From Streptomyces sp. NBC_00250 (GTDB lineage Bacteria; Actinomycetota; Actinomycetes; Streptomycetales; Streptomycetaceae): a stretch of DNA of 64,000 nt. This document shows positions 43,345 through 52,673 of the stretch, in pieces (positions within the stretch are counted from its first letter, which is position 1; each line of letters starts with the position of its first letter). The stretch covers positions 930,001 through 994,000 of the forward strand of contig NZ_CP108088.1 of the NCBI RefSeq assembly GCF_036192275.1, read 5' to 3'. A model generated the notes under the pieces. The model saw only the letters and a program-made list of their open reading frames with translations, did no database searches and was not told the origin of the DNA. The translations under genes and the position numbers were made by a program.

Positions 43345-44391
43345 GTGACCGACGCACATGTGGAGAGCAGGCTCCGGGTCTCCACCGACGATCTTGCCGA
43401 ACTGATCAAGGACTTCGGCCTCGGTGAGGTCACGGAGTGGCGCCATCTGGCCGAGGGCCTGATGAACGTGAACTGGCGGCTGGACACCCTCGCGGGAGCC
43501 TTCGCGCTCAAGCGGGTCACGGACGTGCCGCTCGACCGGTTGCGACGCAACCTTGCTGTACTGCCCACCCTTGCTGAGGCCGGCGTTCCCGTGGTTGCCC
43601 CTTTGGAGACCCCCTCGGGCAGCGTCGTCGTCGAGGTGGGCGGAAGCGGGTACTGCTTGTTCCCCTGGGCTCCGGGAGCGCACGTTCGTGGCGTGGGCCT
43701 CCCCCGTGCTCAGGTGAGGCGGCTTGGCGCAGAGCTGGCCAAGCTCCACCTGGCGCTCGGGGCCGCCGCCGGCACGGAAGTCCTGCCCGCTGTCCCAGAC
43801 ACCGTGACCGCCGAGGTCGTCACGCTCGAAGAGGCTGCAGAGAAGGCCGACCGACTCGCTTCCGCTGCGCGGAACCGCGGTGCGGGCGAATCCTTCGACA
43901 TGGTCGCGCTCGATGCCCTCGCGACGCGTCGGGTGCTGCTCACCAAGTACGCGCCTCTGCGCCCCGAGGGTAACGTCCCTGCGGGGCCGCACGGCTGGAC
44001 GCATGGCGATTTCCAGTACCGGAACCTCCTGTGGTCCGGTGGCGAGCTGGCCGCGGTGCTCGACTGGGACCGGCTGGGCGTCCGCCCGTACGCGGAGGAA
44101 GTCGTCCGTACGGCGCAGGTGCAGTTCGGGGTGGAGGGCGTCTTCGACCTGGAGCGGGTGGTGGCCTTCGTAAGCGGCTATCGGTCGGTGGTCCCGCTGG
44201 AGCCGGCCGAGCTGCTCGATGCCGCCCGCCGGCTGTGGTGGAAGCGGATGACGGACTTCTGGCAGCTCGAATTCCACTACGACCGGCAGGACCACTCCTG
44301 CGACGAGTTGTTCATCGCCGACGAGGCGCTCCTTCACTGGTGGACGGAGCGGCTCGACGAGGTGGAGCGCGCGTTCGTCGGGGCTTCCTAG
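43345..44391 (+). CDS. APH-type phosphotransferase (homoserine kinase II-like)
   Basis: 348 residues. Contains VNWRLDTLAGAFALKRV (ATP-binding), the catalytic loop HGDFQYRNLLW and the metal-binding DWDRLG. Similar to small-molecule kinases of the APH superfamily. GTG 43345 is chosen for the MTDAHVESRL start. The stop codon TAG is part of the CTAG at 44388-44391 that borders the IS701-type insertion. Confidence 0.8.
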   Translation: MTDAHVESRLRVSTDDLAELIKDFGLGEVTEWRHLAEGLMNVNWRLDTLAGAFALKRVTDVPLDRLRRNLAVLPTLAEAGVPVVAPLETPSGSVVVEVGGSGYCLFPWAPGAHVRGVGLPRAQVRRLGAELAKLHLALGAAAGTEVLPAVPDTVTAEVVTLEEAAEKADRLASAARNRGAGESFDMVALDALATRRVLLTKYAPLRPEGNVPAGPHGWTHGDFQYRNLLWSGGELAAVLDWDRLGVRPYAEEVVRTAQVQFGVEGVFDLERVVAFVSGYRSVVPLEPAELLDAARRLWWKRMTDFWQLEFHYDRQDHSCDELFIADEALLHWWTERLDEVERAFVGAS

Positions 44392-45817
44392 TACTCCAGC
44401 CGTAGATCGTGATCTTCATGGCTGGGCGGCTGCTTGCCGTCGGTAGTGGCAGTCGCGGGCGCGGGCCTGGTGTCGGCGTCGCCAGTGTGACCAGCGGAGT
44501 CGGTGCGCGAGGTCGTGGGCCCGGCTGGTCAGGGTGGTGAACAGACGTTGGATCTCGTTGCAGGTCAAGGGGATCAGGTCGTCGGGGGCGGGGTGGTCGC
44601 GGCGTTCGGCGGCTGCGGTGACGGCGAGGAAGGCGTGGGCGAGCATCGCGAGGGTGACCCAGCGGTGCCAGGAGGTCCAGCGGCAGACCTGGTGCTCGTC
44701 CAGCCCCGCCAGGCCCTTGCCAGCCTGGAAGGTCTCCTCCACCGTCCAGCGCCGTCCGGCCACCCGCACCAGGTCGGACAATGGGACGGAGTGGGGTGAG
44801 AAACAGCGATAGAAGGCGAGTTCGCCGCTTCTCCGGTTGCGGCGGACCAGCAGCCACCAGTGCCCGGGCCGGTCGGCGGGGCCGTGGATGTCGGCCTGGG
44901 CCCAGCCGTAGTACCGCTCGCCCTTGGCGCCCGCTCCGGCCGAGCGCCGCTGCCAGGCCCGTTTCGGGATCTTCGCCACGATGGCCTTGGCCGGGAACTT
45001 CCCTGCCACCGTGGTGACTTGGTGGGTGCTGGAGACTGCCAGGACGTAGCCGGTCCGGCGGTCTTCCAGCGCGGCCCGCAGGTGCGGGTTGTCGCCGTAG
45101 ACCTCGTCGCCGGCGACCCAGCGGGCGGGCGTTCCCGCATCCAGGGCCCGGGTGATCATCCGAGCCGCCAGTACCGGCTTGGTCGTGAAGGTGAGGTCTT
45201 CGGGGATGCCGGCGGTCCGGCAGCGGTCGAGGTCGTCGGTCCACGAGCGCGGGACGTACAGGGCCCGGTCGATCGCGGCATGCCCGCAGGCGGCGGAGTA
45301 GACGAGGTAGACGGCGACCTGGGAGTTCTCGATCCGGCCCGCCGTGCCGGTGTACTGGCGCTGGACGCCGACCGTGGCGGTGCCCTTCTTCAGGTCGCCG
45401 GTCTCGTCGACCACCAGCACGGCTTCGTCATCGGCCAGGTGCTCGACCACGTAGGCGCGTAGGTCGTCGCGGACCGCGTCGGCGTCCCACTTCGCGCGGT
45501 GCAGCAGGTGCTGCATGCCGTCCGGGGTGGAGTCGCCCGCGTGCTCGGCCAGCGTCCAGCAGTTCTTCCTTGGCAGGTCCGCCAGCAGGCCCAGCACCAA
45601 CGCCGTTGCGTGGCGGCGTGGTTCGACCCGCGCGAACCGTCCCGCGATACGGCCCGTCAGCTGGTCGAACATCGACCGCCACCGGGCAGGCACTACGCTG
45701 TGACCTGCGGCCACCGCCTGATCTTCGTTGGTCGACACAACTCACGATGATCAACGGTGGCCGCAGCCGTCTCCGCACCGGCCCCGACCAGCAAGATCAC
45801 GACCTACGGCTGGAGTA
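44392..45817 (-). mobile_element. IS701-family insertion sequence (complete)
   Basis: 1426 bp bounded by inverted repeats. The left end starts TACTCCAGCCGTAGATC and the right end is its complement; over the inspected 25 bases there is one mismatch. CTAG is present on both sides (44388-44391 and 45818-45821), the target duplication expected for IS701 elements. Carries one transposase gene on the minus strand. Confidence 0.88.
44416..45738 (-). CDS. IS701-family DDE transposase
   Basis: 440 residues. The catalytic region includes VLVVDETGDLKKG (first Asp), GDEVYGDN (second Asp) and the WTVEETFQAGKGLAGLDEHQ region with the Glu. N-terminal FARVEPRRHATALVLGLL is typical of IS701. Full length, no frameshift, so probably active. 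Confidence 0.92.
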   Translation of the reverse strand: MSTNEDQAVAAGHSVVPARWRSMFDQLTGRIAGRFARVEPRRHATALVLGLLADLPRKNCWTLAEHAGDSTPDGMQHLLHRAKWDADAVRDDLRAYVVEHLADDEAVLVVDETGDLKKGTATVGVQRQYTGTAGRIENSQVAVYLVYSAACGHAAIDRALYVPRSWTDDLDRCRTAGIPEDLTFTTKPVLAARMITRALDAGTPARWVAGDEVYGDNPHLRAALEDRRTGYVLAVSSTHQVTTVAGKFPAKAIVAKIPKRAWQRRSAGAGAKGERYYGWAQADIHGPADRPGHWWLLVRRNRRSGELAFYRCFSPHSVPLSDLVRVAGRRWTVEETFQAGKGLAGLDEHQVCRWTSWHRWVTLAMLAHAFLAVTAAAERRDHPAPDDLIPLTCNEIQRLFTTLTSRAHDLAHRLRWSHWRRRHQARARDCHYRRQAAAQP

Positions 45818-46606
45818 CTAGTCGGCCTGCAGGACGAAGAACAGGAAGCACAGGAAGCGCGGCTTGGCCGCGATGGCCTCGGGGAACATCTCGCGGGCGG
45901 CGGGATCAGGCTCCGGCTCGCTGATGACCGTAATCCGGAAACCGGCCCCGATGAAAGCCTCGATCATCGCGTGCAGCGGCCTGTTCCACCTGCTCACCAG
46001 GGCGGTATGGCCGCCAATGGTCCACTCCACGGTCCATTTGGTGGTGTCGAAGTAGTTGTGCTCGGCCTCGCGACCGGCCTCGCGGTGTATGAGGTTGATG
46101 GCAAAGGGATGGTCGACAGATGCGATCAGCCGACCGCCGGGCCTGAGTACGCGTCGCAGCTCGGCCAGCGCCGGCCCCCAGTCCTCCAGATAGTGCAGCA
46201 CCAGGGACGCCGTTACATCGTCGAATGTGTCATCAGCGTAAGGAAGCGGGCTGCCCAGGTCCGCCACCTGCAGGTCCGCACCGTCGCCGAGCCGCCGCCG
46301 AGCCAGCTCCAGCATCCCGGCACTCGTGTCGAAGCCACTCACAACGGCGCCACGGTCGCGCAGCGCGGCAAACAGGGCCCCCGAGCCGCAGCCGACGTCG
46401 AGAATCCGTCGGCCGGCCACGTCTCCAGCGAGGGCCAGCATCGCGGGCCGCTCGTAGTAGGCATTGACCAGGTTGGTTTCGTTTGCGGCCGCGTACGCCT
46501 CGGCGAAGCTGTTGTAGTCGTTGGTCTTCGACGGTTCCGCACTCACTGCGGACGGCGAGACCAGCTTGGTGGAGATCGCGTGCTCTTGGCGCTCACTTGA
46601 GATCAT
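45818..46606 (-). CDS. Class I SAM-dependent methyltransferase, passenger between IS701 ends
   Basis: 262 residues. SAM motif I ILDVGCGSGALF, motif post-I GFDTSAGMLE, LASLVLHYLEDW and LRPGGRLIAS are all present; a small-molecule methyltransferase. Its stop TAG lies in the CTAG at the inner IS end. It is enclosed by the complete IS701 copy and a partial one in opposite orientation, so it may have arrived as a passenger. Confidence 0.8.
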   Translation of the reverse strand: MISSERQEHAISTKLVSPSAVSAEPSKTNDYNSFAEAYAAANETNLVNAYYERPAMLALAGDVAGRRILDVGCGSGALFAALRDRGAVVSGFDTSAGMLELARRRLGDGADLQVADLGSPLPYADDTFDDVTASLVLHYLEDWGPALAELRRVLRPGGRLIASVDHPFAINLIHREAGREAEHNYFDTTKWTVEWTIGGHTALVSRWNRPLHAMIEAFIGAGFRITVISEPEPDPAAREMFPEAIAAKPRFLCFLFFVLQAD

Positions 46607-46767
46607 GGTGCGGGAGACGTGTGCTGCACCAGTTCAGTTCCGGGCCGCTCCCGACGGCCCTCACATCCTTCGAGATCCAACGAGCCGTTCGTTCCCGAGT
46701 TCGTCCAGCACCGCCCTGTGCAGCCGACGCCACAGGCTGGCCTCGGTCCATACCGACCTGCACCGAG

Positions 46768-46929
46768 ATCCAACGCCTGTTCACCACCCTGGCCAGCCGG
46801 GCCCACGACCTCGCGCACCGACTCCGCTGGTCACACTGGCGACGCCTACACCAGGCCCGCGCCCGCGACTGCCACTACCAACGGCAAGCAGCCGCCCAGC
46901 CATGAAGATCACGATCTACGGCTGGAGTA
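46768..46929 (+). mobile_element. Remnant of a second IS701 copy, inverted
   Basis: The last about 45 codons of the transposase (EIQRLFTTLASRAHDLAHRL...) are recognisable in the plus direction from about 46768, followed by an end repeat matching that of the complete copy (ending GGCTGGAGTA) and CTAG at 46930-46933. The 5' part is missing. Inverted relative to the complete copy. Confidence 0.8.
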
Positions 46930-47961
46930 CTAGATCCCCAGTTCCCGAAGCTCGGGCAGGCATGGCCGGGTGAACCGCACCGCCCGGCGCCTGGCTCGCC
47001 GACCCAGAGTTTCGTGGTTGAGGGCGCGGATTGCCCGAGCCCATACCTCGGGGCCGGCGGTGACGGGCAGGACGATCCCGGTGTCGCCGATGGCTTCAGG
47101 GATGCCGCCCCGGTCGGTGCCGATGCTCGGTACGCCGTGGAGGGCTGCCTCGACGATCACGCGCGGGAAGGCGTCTTCCACGGTGGAGGGCACCAGCAGC
47201 AGTCGATGGCTGCGGTACACGGGCGTCATGTCGTACACGCGGGGCATGTAGGTGACGTTCGGGTACGCGGCGAAGTCGGCGGCGGTGTCCCACCAGCCCT
47301 CGACGAGGGTGAAGAGCTGTTCCGGCATGAGGCGAATGAGCTGATGCAGGAGACCGGCGCCCTTGGCCGGAATTGGGTTGACCATGAGGACGGCCGCTGT
47401 GCGGGCTACGTCCACGGCCGGTCCGGGCCGTAGGAACGGCGGGTACATCACGGCGACACGGGTGTCGGCCGTGTGACGCGCGCAGGTCCGGACGAACTCC
47501 GACACTGCCAGCCCGTAGTGGGGGCGGCCGGCGAGCACGCCCAGGCCGTTGGCGGAGACGGAGTGCAGCAGGCCGGCCACCAGCGTGTGCGGCCGGGCCA
47601 GTGCGGCCAGCTCGGCCGAGCCCTCCTGGGACGTGAAGACGACGTCGGGGCGTAACCACCCCAGCAGCCAGCTCAGTTCCGGCTCCAGCCGCTCCTGCGG
47701 AAGGGAGAAGCAGTCCAGCCCCTGCCAGCGGTAGCGCAGGGATTCACCGCTCTCCTCGTACGGAACGCGCTGGGTGGTCAGGTGGGTGCGCATCGCGGAG
47801 AGCTGGTCCTCTCCGTTCCAAGGTGCCTCGTGCGAGCCGAGGTAGGTGACGTGCCAGCCGGCGGCGGCGAGCTCTTCGGCGAGGAGCTGCTGGGTGACCT
47901 CGGCGCCGCCGATGAGGAACGGGGGCGGGGTGCGGCGCCAGGCGAAGAGAGCTGTGGGCAC
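46930..47961 (-). CDS. GT4-like glycosyltransferase
   Basis: 343 residues. GGAEVTQQLLAEELAAAGWHVTYL (N-terminal GT-B motif), AVMYPPFL, and the C-terminal E-x7-E region VPSTVEDAFPRVIVEAALHGVPSIGTDRGG are all present. Cytoplasmic, using a nucleotide sugar. It ends exactly at the CTAG beside the IS701 remnant. First of a minus-strand series shared with a P-loop kinase and a deacetylase. Confidence 0.85.
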   Translation of the reverse strand: MPTALFAWRRTPPPFLIGGAEVTQQLLAEELAAAGWHVTYLGSHEAPWNGEDQLSAMRTHLTTQRVPYEESGESLRYRWQGLDCFSLPQERLEPELSWLLGWLRPDVVFTSQEGSAELAALARPHTLVAGLLHSVSANGLGVLAGRPHYGLAVSEFVRTCARHTADTRVAVMYPPFLRPGPAVDVARTAAVLMVNPIPAKGAGLLHQLIRLMPEQLFTLVEGWWDTAADFAAYPNVTYMPRVYDMTPVYRSHRLLLVPSTVEDAFPRVIVEAALHGVPSIGTDRGGIPEAIGDTGIVLPVTAGPEVWARAIRALNHETLGRRARRRAVRFTRPCLPELRELGI

Positions 47962-47967
47962 CGGCGG

Positions 47968-48582
47968 TCACCTCGCCCAGAAGGCGACGAGGGCTTCCAC
48001 GGCCCGGGCGACATCGTCCGGGCCCGCGTCGGCGGCCAGAACGGCCAGTTCTCGCGTCACGGGCCGCCTGGGAGTGTGGACGAAGTAGTCACGTGCATGG
48101 TGGAGGAAGCCGGGCTCGTGGAGGAAGTACTCGGACTCGGCGGCTGTGTGGCCGGCGGTCTTGCGGCGGAGGTGGAGCGTCTCGGCCGGTACGTCGAGGT
48201 AGAGGGTGTGGTCGGGACACAGAAACGGGAGTGCCTTGAGCCGGTCACGGAGCTGGTAGTGGACGCCGAATCCGAACAGGGCGTCCAGGGCGTACGCGTG
48301 GGCGAGGAGCGTGTCCACGGAGCGGTCGAGGATGACGAATCGCCTGCCGCTCGCGGCGACTTCGGCGACTCGGGCGGCCTCGATCTCCATGAACCGTTCG
48401 AAGGCGGCGAGTTGCGCAGCCGCAGAGTCGGTCCGGGCCGGAGGGATGTCATCGCGGTGGGCGATGTGCTTGACGTAGCAGTCGGAGACGAACGCTCGCG
48501 AGCCAAGGGCGGTGTGGCGTAGGTGGCGTATCGCCGTAGACTTGCCGGCGTAGGAAGGTCCCTCCAGGGCGATGGTCAGCAC
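47968..48582 (-). CDS. P-loop kinase (thymidylate-kinase-like fold)
   Basis: 204 residues. Walker A EGPSYAGKST at the N-terminus; RFVILDRSVDTLLAHA supplies the DR(S) motif and LYLDVPAETLHLRR a lid-like region. Small-molecule or nucleotide kinase. Overlaps the upstream deacetylase gene by 7 bp and is followed 6 bp later by the glycosyltransferase, so all three are one operon. Confidence 0.8.
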   Translation of the reverse strand: MLTIALEGPSYAGKSTAIRHLRHTALGSRAFVSDCYVKHIAHRDDIPPARTDSAAAQLAAFERFMEIEAARVAEVAASGRRFVILDRSVDTLLAHAYALDALFGFGVHYQLRDRLKALPFLCPDHTLYLDVPAETLHLRRKTAGHTAAESEYFLHEPGFLHHARDYFVHTPRRPVTRELAVLAADAGPDDVARAVEALVAFWAR

Positions 48583-49490
48583 GTCGACTCCTCCGTCCGG
48601 TAGAAGCGTTCGGCGTAGAGCCCGGTCCCGTCGACGAGGTCGGCCGCGGTGGTGAAGGCGTGCCGGATCGGCCGGTACATCTTTCGGGCCGGGTACATCT
48701 GCGAGCCGTGCATCCGCAGGACGGTGACCTTGTCCAGGACGACGTCGGTGATGTCGACCAGCTCGGGCCGCATCGTCGCCCCCGTACGCGTTCGGAAGAG
48801 GTGCTGGTCGCAGCCGGCGAGGGCGTACGTGGCCCAGAAGGCGAGGTCCTCCCAGAACCAGGTACAGCCGACGCGGACGGCCGCCTCGTGGACGAGGAGG
48901 TGGTCGGGGTGGCGAGTGACGGCGGCGGGTGCGAGGAGTTCGGCGCCGGGGTGGGCCGCGGCGATCCGGCGGAGCTCCTCGGTGACCTGGTCGAGCAGTC
49001 CGGGGTCGTAGGGACGGTACGGGGGCTCGGCATCCTTGTGACCGAGGAGGAGCCGTCGGGCGGCGAACGGTGCGAGCGCGGCGGCGCCCTCTCGGTCCCG
49101 CAGCTCGGACACGGCGCCGACGTCGGCGTACATGGCCTCCAGGGCAGGGTGCACGCTCCGGGACCGGGTGAAGACGGTGGCCACGGTCAGCGGTCGGGGG
49201 CGCGCGAGGAAGGTGCCGGAGGCGGAGAGGGCGAAGTCGTCGTGGTGGGGTTCGATGACAAGGACTGGGCGGCCGGCGGGGGTGCGGGCCTCGATGCAGT
49301 ACGGGACGCGGGTGTGGGGCGCGGTCACCTCCAGCACGCGGTGGTCGTGGGTCCGGTGGCGGGCGGCGAGTTGCTTGGTGTGCGCCTGGTGGGCGCGGTG
49401 AAGGTCGTCGGGGAAGGTGTAGATGCCGTGCCCGTCGGGAACCGGCAGGTCGGCCAGAGGCTGGGGCTGCACAGGGGTCTCCTTCGTCAT
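48576..49490 (-). CDS. PIG-L family deacetylase
   Basis: 304 residues. The zinc motif appears as VIEPHHDDFALSASGTF (usual form AHPDDE) and the distal HPDH is present in VTRHPDHLLVHEAA. PIG-L enzymes remove acetyl from N-acetylglucosaminyl groups. ATG 49490 overlaps the next gene's stop. Its presence with glycosyltransferases suggests deacetylation of a glycosylated intermediate. Confidence 0.85.
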   Translation of the reverse strand: MTKETPVQPQPLADLPVPDGHGIYTFPDDLHRAHQAHTKQLAARHRTHDHRVLEVTAPHTRVPYCIEARTPAGRPVLVIEPHHDDFALSASGTFLARPRPLTVATVFTRSRSVHPALEAMYADVGAVSELRDREGAAALAPFAARRLLLGHKDAEPPYRPYDPGLLDQVTEELRRIAAAHPGAELLAPAAVTRHPDHLLVHEAAVRVGCTWFWEDLAFWATYALAGCDQHLFRTRTGATMRPELVDITDVVLDKVTVLRMHGSQMYPARKMYRPIRHAFTTAADLVDGTGLYAERFYRTEESTC

Positions 49491-50218
49491 CGCACGGTGC
49501 TCTCGTACCAGTGGCGCCACATGCGGGGCGACCGGAGGCGCAGGCGGGCGGTCACGGGGTTCTGCCACCAGAGCATCCGCAGGCTCGACCACTGGTCGTA
49601 CCGGCGGGTGGATGGGCGTACGCGCAGCTCGTCGAGGATCGCCACGGGCCGACCGGTGCCCTGGCCGTGGGCGGTGAGGCGGGCGAAGAACTCCACGTCC
49701 TCGCTCATGAACAGGTCGTCCCGGTACCCGCCGACGTGGTGGAACGCGTCGGTGGTGCAGAACTGGTTGACACCCTGGGCTCCGCCGCGCCGGGTGCGGT
49801 AATGATCCCAGTACGCACACAGCAGGCGGGCACCGAGCCGTTCGGGCGTGTAGAGCGGCGGGATGGCGCCACCGATGGCACCGGCGTCCATGGCGGCCGC
49901 GGCGGCGCTGACGGCTTCCAGGGGCAGGGCCACGTCCGCGTCGGTGAAGAAGAGCCGGCCGCTGCGGGCGGCAGTCGCTCCGGTGTTGCGGACCCGGCCG
50001 ATGTTGCGGACGGACTCGGTGACGACGCGGACGCCGAAGGAGGCGGCCATGTCGGCGGTGGCGTCGGTGCTGGCGTTGTCGACGACGATCACCTCCCCTG
50101 TGTGGCCGGTGATCTCCTCCCAGCGGGCGAGGGAGTTGAGGACGGAGGGCAGATAGCGGGGCAGGTAGGCGGCCTCGTTGAAGGCCGGGATCACCACCGA
50201 CAGGGCAGGGGCGCTCAT
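49487..50218 (-). CDS. GT2-family glycosyltransferase
   Basis: 243 residues. SVVIPAFNEAAYLPRYL and the nucleotide-sugar DxD variant in FFTDADVALP, with later SEDVEFFARL. Typical GT-A fold. ATG 50218 is followed by ALSVVIPAFNE. Overlaps the upstream kinase-like gene by 4 bp. Confidence 0.88.
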   Translation of the reverse strand: MSAPALSVVIPAFNEAAYLPRYLPSVLNSLARWEEITGHTGEVIVVDNASTDATADMAASFGVRVVTESVRNIGRVRNTGATAARSGRLFFTDADVALPLEAVSAAAAAMDAGAIGGAIPPLYTPERLGARLLCAYWDHYRTRRGGAQGVNQFCTTDAFHHVGGYRDDLFMSEDVEFFARLTAHGQGTGRPVAILDELRVRPSTRRYDQWSSLRMLWWQNPVTARLRLRSPRMWRHWYESTVR

Positions 50219-51099
50219 CGGTACGTCCTTTCCGGGCGGGGTAAGCGGAAGAGATGAGGGGTCCGCCGGCTCAGCTCGTCCAGGCGGCCGGCCCACCGTG
50301 TGCGATCGTCCCTAGGTGCCGAGTGCGCCCAGCAGCGCACCGTGTGGAAGACGAACCAGGCCGCCAGCTGGTGATGGTCCAGGGCGAGCGGGTAGGCGTC
50401 GGTGAGCTGGCGGGCCCGGACGGAGGCGAGGTCGCCGATCATGACCAGGGTCTGGGCCACGTCGGATTCACGGGGTCCGGCTGCGGCATCGGTGAAGTCG
50501 ACGAGGTGACGGACAGCTCGGGGGCCGGCGATCACGACGTTGTCGCCGTGCAGGTCGCCGTGGCACCACACCGGGGCCGCTGCAGGGGCGTCGGCGATGG
50601 CGGCCAAGGCGGGCGCGATGCGGTCCAGGGTGCTGGGCGGGCAGCGACGGCCGAGCGAGGTGACCTGCTCGTGGAGCGGCCGGCGCGGGGCCCACATCTG
50701 GACGGGCGCCCGGTGCAGGCGGCCGAGCAGGCCGCCTAGGTCTCTCAGAGCTCGCTCGTCGCTCACCCGGCCGGAGTGCACAGCGCTGCCGAGGGTGAGC
50801 GGGCCGAGGTCGGCGGTGACGAGAGCGGTCACCTCGTGACCGGGTACATGTCCGTAGGCGAGGACGGCTGGTACGGGGACATGGGTGGCTGCGGCCCGGA
50901 TCGCCGCGGCCTCGGTGATCGCGTTGCGGCGGGCGGTGGCTTCGTACAGCTTGATCACCACGCTCCGGCCGTCGGTCAGCAGCGCCCGGTGCACGACCGT
51001 CCTCGATCGTGCGGACAGGCGGTGTGCGGCGCGGACGGGAACCCCGACGAGACCGGAGGCGGCCCGCGCGACGGCCGCAGGTACGTCCCTGTTCACCAT
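50215..51099 (-). CDS. APH-type phosphotransferase
   Basis: 294 residues. SVVIKLYEATARRNAITEAAAI (Lys and Glu of the N-lobe), catalytic WCHGDLHGDNVV, and DFTDAAAG for the metal site. Resembles aminoglycoside or choline/ethanolamine kinases. The start overlaps the MTase-GT8 gene by 7 bp. In this gene context it may modify a pathway intermediate or act in self-resistance. Confidence 0.82.
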   Translation of the reverse strand: MVNRDVPAAVARAASGLVGVPVRAAHRLSARSRTVVHRALLTDGRSVVIKLYEATARRNAITEAAAIRAAATHVPVPAVLAYGHVPGHEVTALVTADLGPLTLGSAVHSGRVSDERALRDLGGLLGRLHRAPVQMWAPRRPLHEQVTSLGRRCPPSTLDRIAPALAAIADAPAAAPVWCHGDLHGDNVVIAGPRAVRHLVDFTDAAAGPRESDVAQTLVMIGDLASVRARQLTDAYPLALDHHQLAAWFVFHTVRCWAHSAPRDDRTRWAGRLDELSRRTPHLFRLPRPERTYR

Positions 51100-52313
51100 G
51101 CACCCGCCGGTTCCGCACCGATCGCGCCCAGCCGGCGGACGTGACGCAGGGTGCGCGACAGGTGCCGCCGGTACTCGGCCACGTCCTCGGTGGCAGGGCA
51201 GTCGGCCTGCCACGGCTTCTCAGGACCGACGAAGTGCACGAGGGCCGCGCTCGGGTCCGGCCTGAGAGGTCGTGTGACGACCCTGCGCACCCAGTTCCCC
51301 CGCTCAAGGAAACGGGAAGTCTCGAACCGGTTGAATCCGGCGGCGACCGGTCGCACTCGGCCGGAGTGCAGGAGCCACAGGTTCAGTGCGTCCTGGTCGT
51401 TGTGGAGGATGTGGCGACGGGCGTGGGTCAGCGCGTGCTGGACGCCCTTGCGGACTGCGGGCATGTGGCTGGTGTGTGTCCAGAGGACGCCCGCGTTGAA
51501 GTAGGGGTGGCCGCGCAGATGGGGCCAGCGCTCGGCGGCACCCGGCAGGGCCGGGCACGCCCCGACTGCCGGGTTGAACTCGTCCCTGACCGCGCCGGTC
51601 TCGTCCGGCGCCAGGAGGTCGAGCGGCTCGGTGAGATCTCCGCGCACGAGCACGTCCGCGTCCACGTAGATCAGGTAGGGCCTGCGGACGAAGCCCGGCG
51701 TGAACTCGAACCGCAAGTAGGTAGTCACGGTGATGTACGAAGCGTCCGCCATGCGGGAGGTGCGCATCGGGGCGCAGCGGCGGACGTCGAAGGAACCGAA
51801 TCCGACCCGCTTGGCGAGGTTGGAGAGAAGGAGGGCTTGTGCCGGGGTGAGGTCGAGGGTGAGCACCCGCACGGCCGCGTTGCGACGGGCAGCCGGTGTG
51901 AGGCTGTCCGCCAGGCCGGCAAGGGTGGCGAGGCCGGGGAGGAGGTATTGCTGATCGATGCAGAGGCCGAACGCGTACATGGGGACGTTGCCTTTCGGGT
52001 GTGGTGCACGGGTACTCGCGCCGAAGTCGTGAACGCCGTACCGCAACCGCTCTTGGGTACCTCGCCGTTGTGCGATCTCGACCGCGGCCGGGGAGACGTC
52101 CAGCCCCAGTACGTCGTGGCCCCAGCGGAGGAGCTGTCTGCTGAAGCCGCCGATGTCGCACCCGACGTCGAGTACGGACGACCCCGCATAGAGACTGACG
52201 TGCCTGAGGAAGCGGTCGGCCTCGGCGTCGGTCACCTTGCGGTCCACGGCTCGGCCCCCGCGATACCAGCTATCCCACTGGGCGGGGCTGAGGCGGCGCG
52301 TGATCGTCTTCAT
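51093..52313 (-). CDS. Chimera of truncated methyltransferase and GT8 glycosyltransferase
   Basis: 406 residues. Residues 1-110 hold the start of a class I methyltransferase (VLDVGCDIGGFSRQLLRWG, LGLDVSPAAVE) but stop before its later motifs. From about 112 (MYAFGLCIDQQYLLPGLATL) a complete GT8-like glycosyltransferase follows with YVDADVLV and HNDQDALNLWL. An AAAGG lies 11 bases before the internal ATG at 51980, which may still start GT8 alone. Suggests a deletion joined two genes in frame. Confidence 0.7.
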   Translation of the reverse strand: MKTITRRLSPAQWDSWYRGGRAVDRKVTDAEADRFLRHVSLYAGSSVLDVGCDIGGFSRQLLRWGHDVLGLDVSPAAVEIAQRRGTQERLRYGVHDFGASTRAPHPKGNVPMYAFGLCIDQQYLLPGLATLAGLADSLTPAARRNAAVRVLTLDLTPAQALLLSNLAKRVGFGSFDVRRCAPMRTSRMADASYITVTTYLRFEFTPGFVRRPYLIYVDADVLVRGDLTEPLDLLAPDETGAVRDEFNPAVGACPALPGAAERWPHLRGHPYFNAGVLWTHTSHMPAVRKGVQHALTHARRHILHNDQDALNLWLLHSGRVRPVAAGFNRFETSRFLERGNWVRRVVTRPLRPDPSAALVHFVGPEKPWQADCPATEDVAEYRRHLSRTLRHVRRLGAIGAEPAGAW

Positions 52314-52543
52314 TCCGAACCCTGCGGACCGTCGCAGGCACCGTCGGATGTCGTGGTCCCGGGAGCGGGCAGGTGGAAGGGTTCGGAGCCGGCGCGCCGC
52401 GCCTCGGCGGCGGAGGTGGCGAAGAGGTTGGTTCCAGCCGGGTCGGGCGGCCTCGGTGCCGCTTCCGGGATCACGAGCGTCTTGTCCCACAAGCGGTGCG
52501 GCAGGAGGCATGGGGCCCGGTCGGTGTGTCCCTCGAACGTCAT
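52310..52543 (-). CDS. Small hypothetical protein
   Basis: 77 residues starting MTFEGHTDRAPCLLPHRLWD; Pro/Ala-rich C-terminal half. ATG 52543 follows GAGGG and the stop overlaps the next start by 4 bp. No known family; may be a short peptide of the pathway or a gene remnant. Confidence 0.5.
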   Translation of the reverse strand: MTFEGHTDRAPCLLPHRLWDKTLVIPEAAPRPPDPAGTNLFATSAAEARRAGSEPFHLPAPGTTTSDGACDGPQGSE

Positions 52544-52673
52544 GCTGGCCCTCTGATCAGGTGGAGTAATAGACGGCGATGAAGGCGGCGAACACGGTGA
52601 CGACGACAAGGACTTGGGCGCTGACCTGTCTCCAGCCCCATCCCTTGGCGTCCATCCAGCGCCCCGGACGCCT

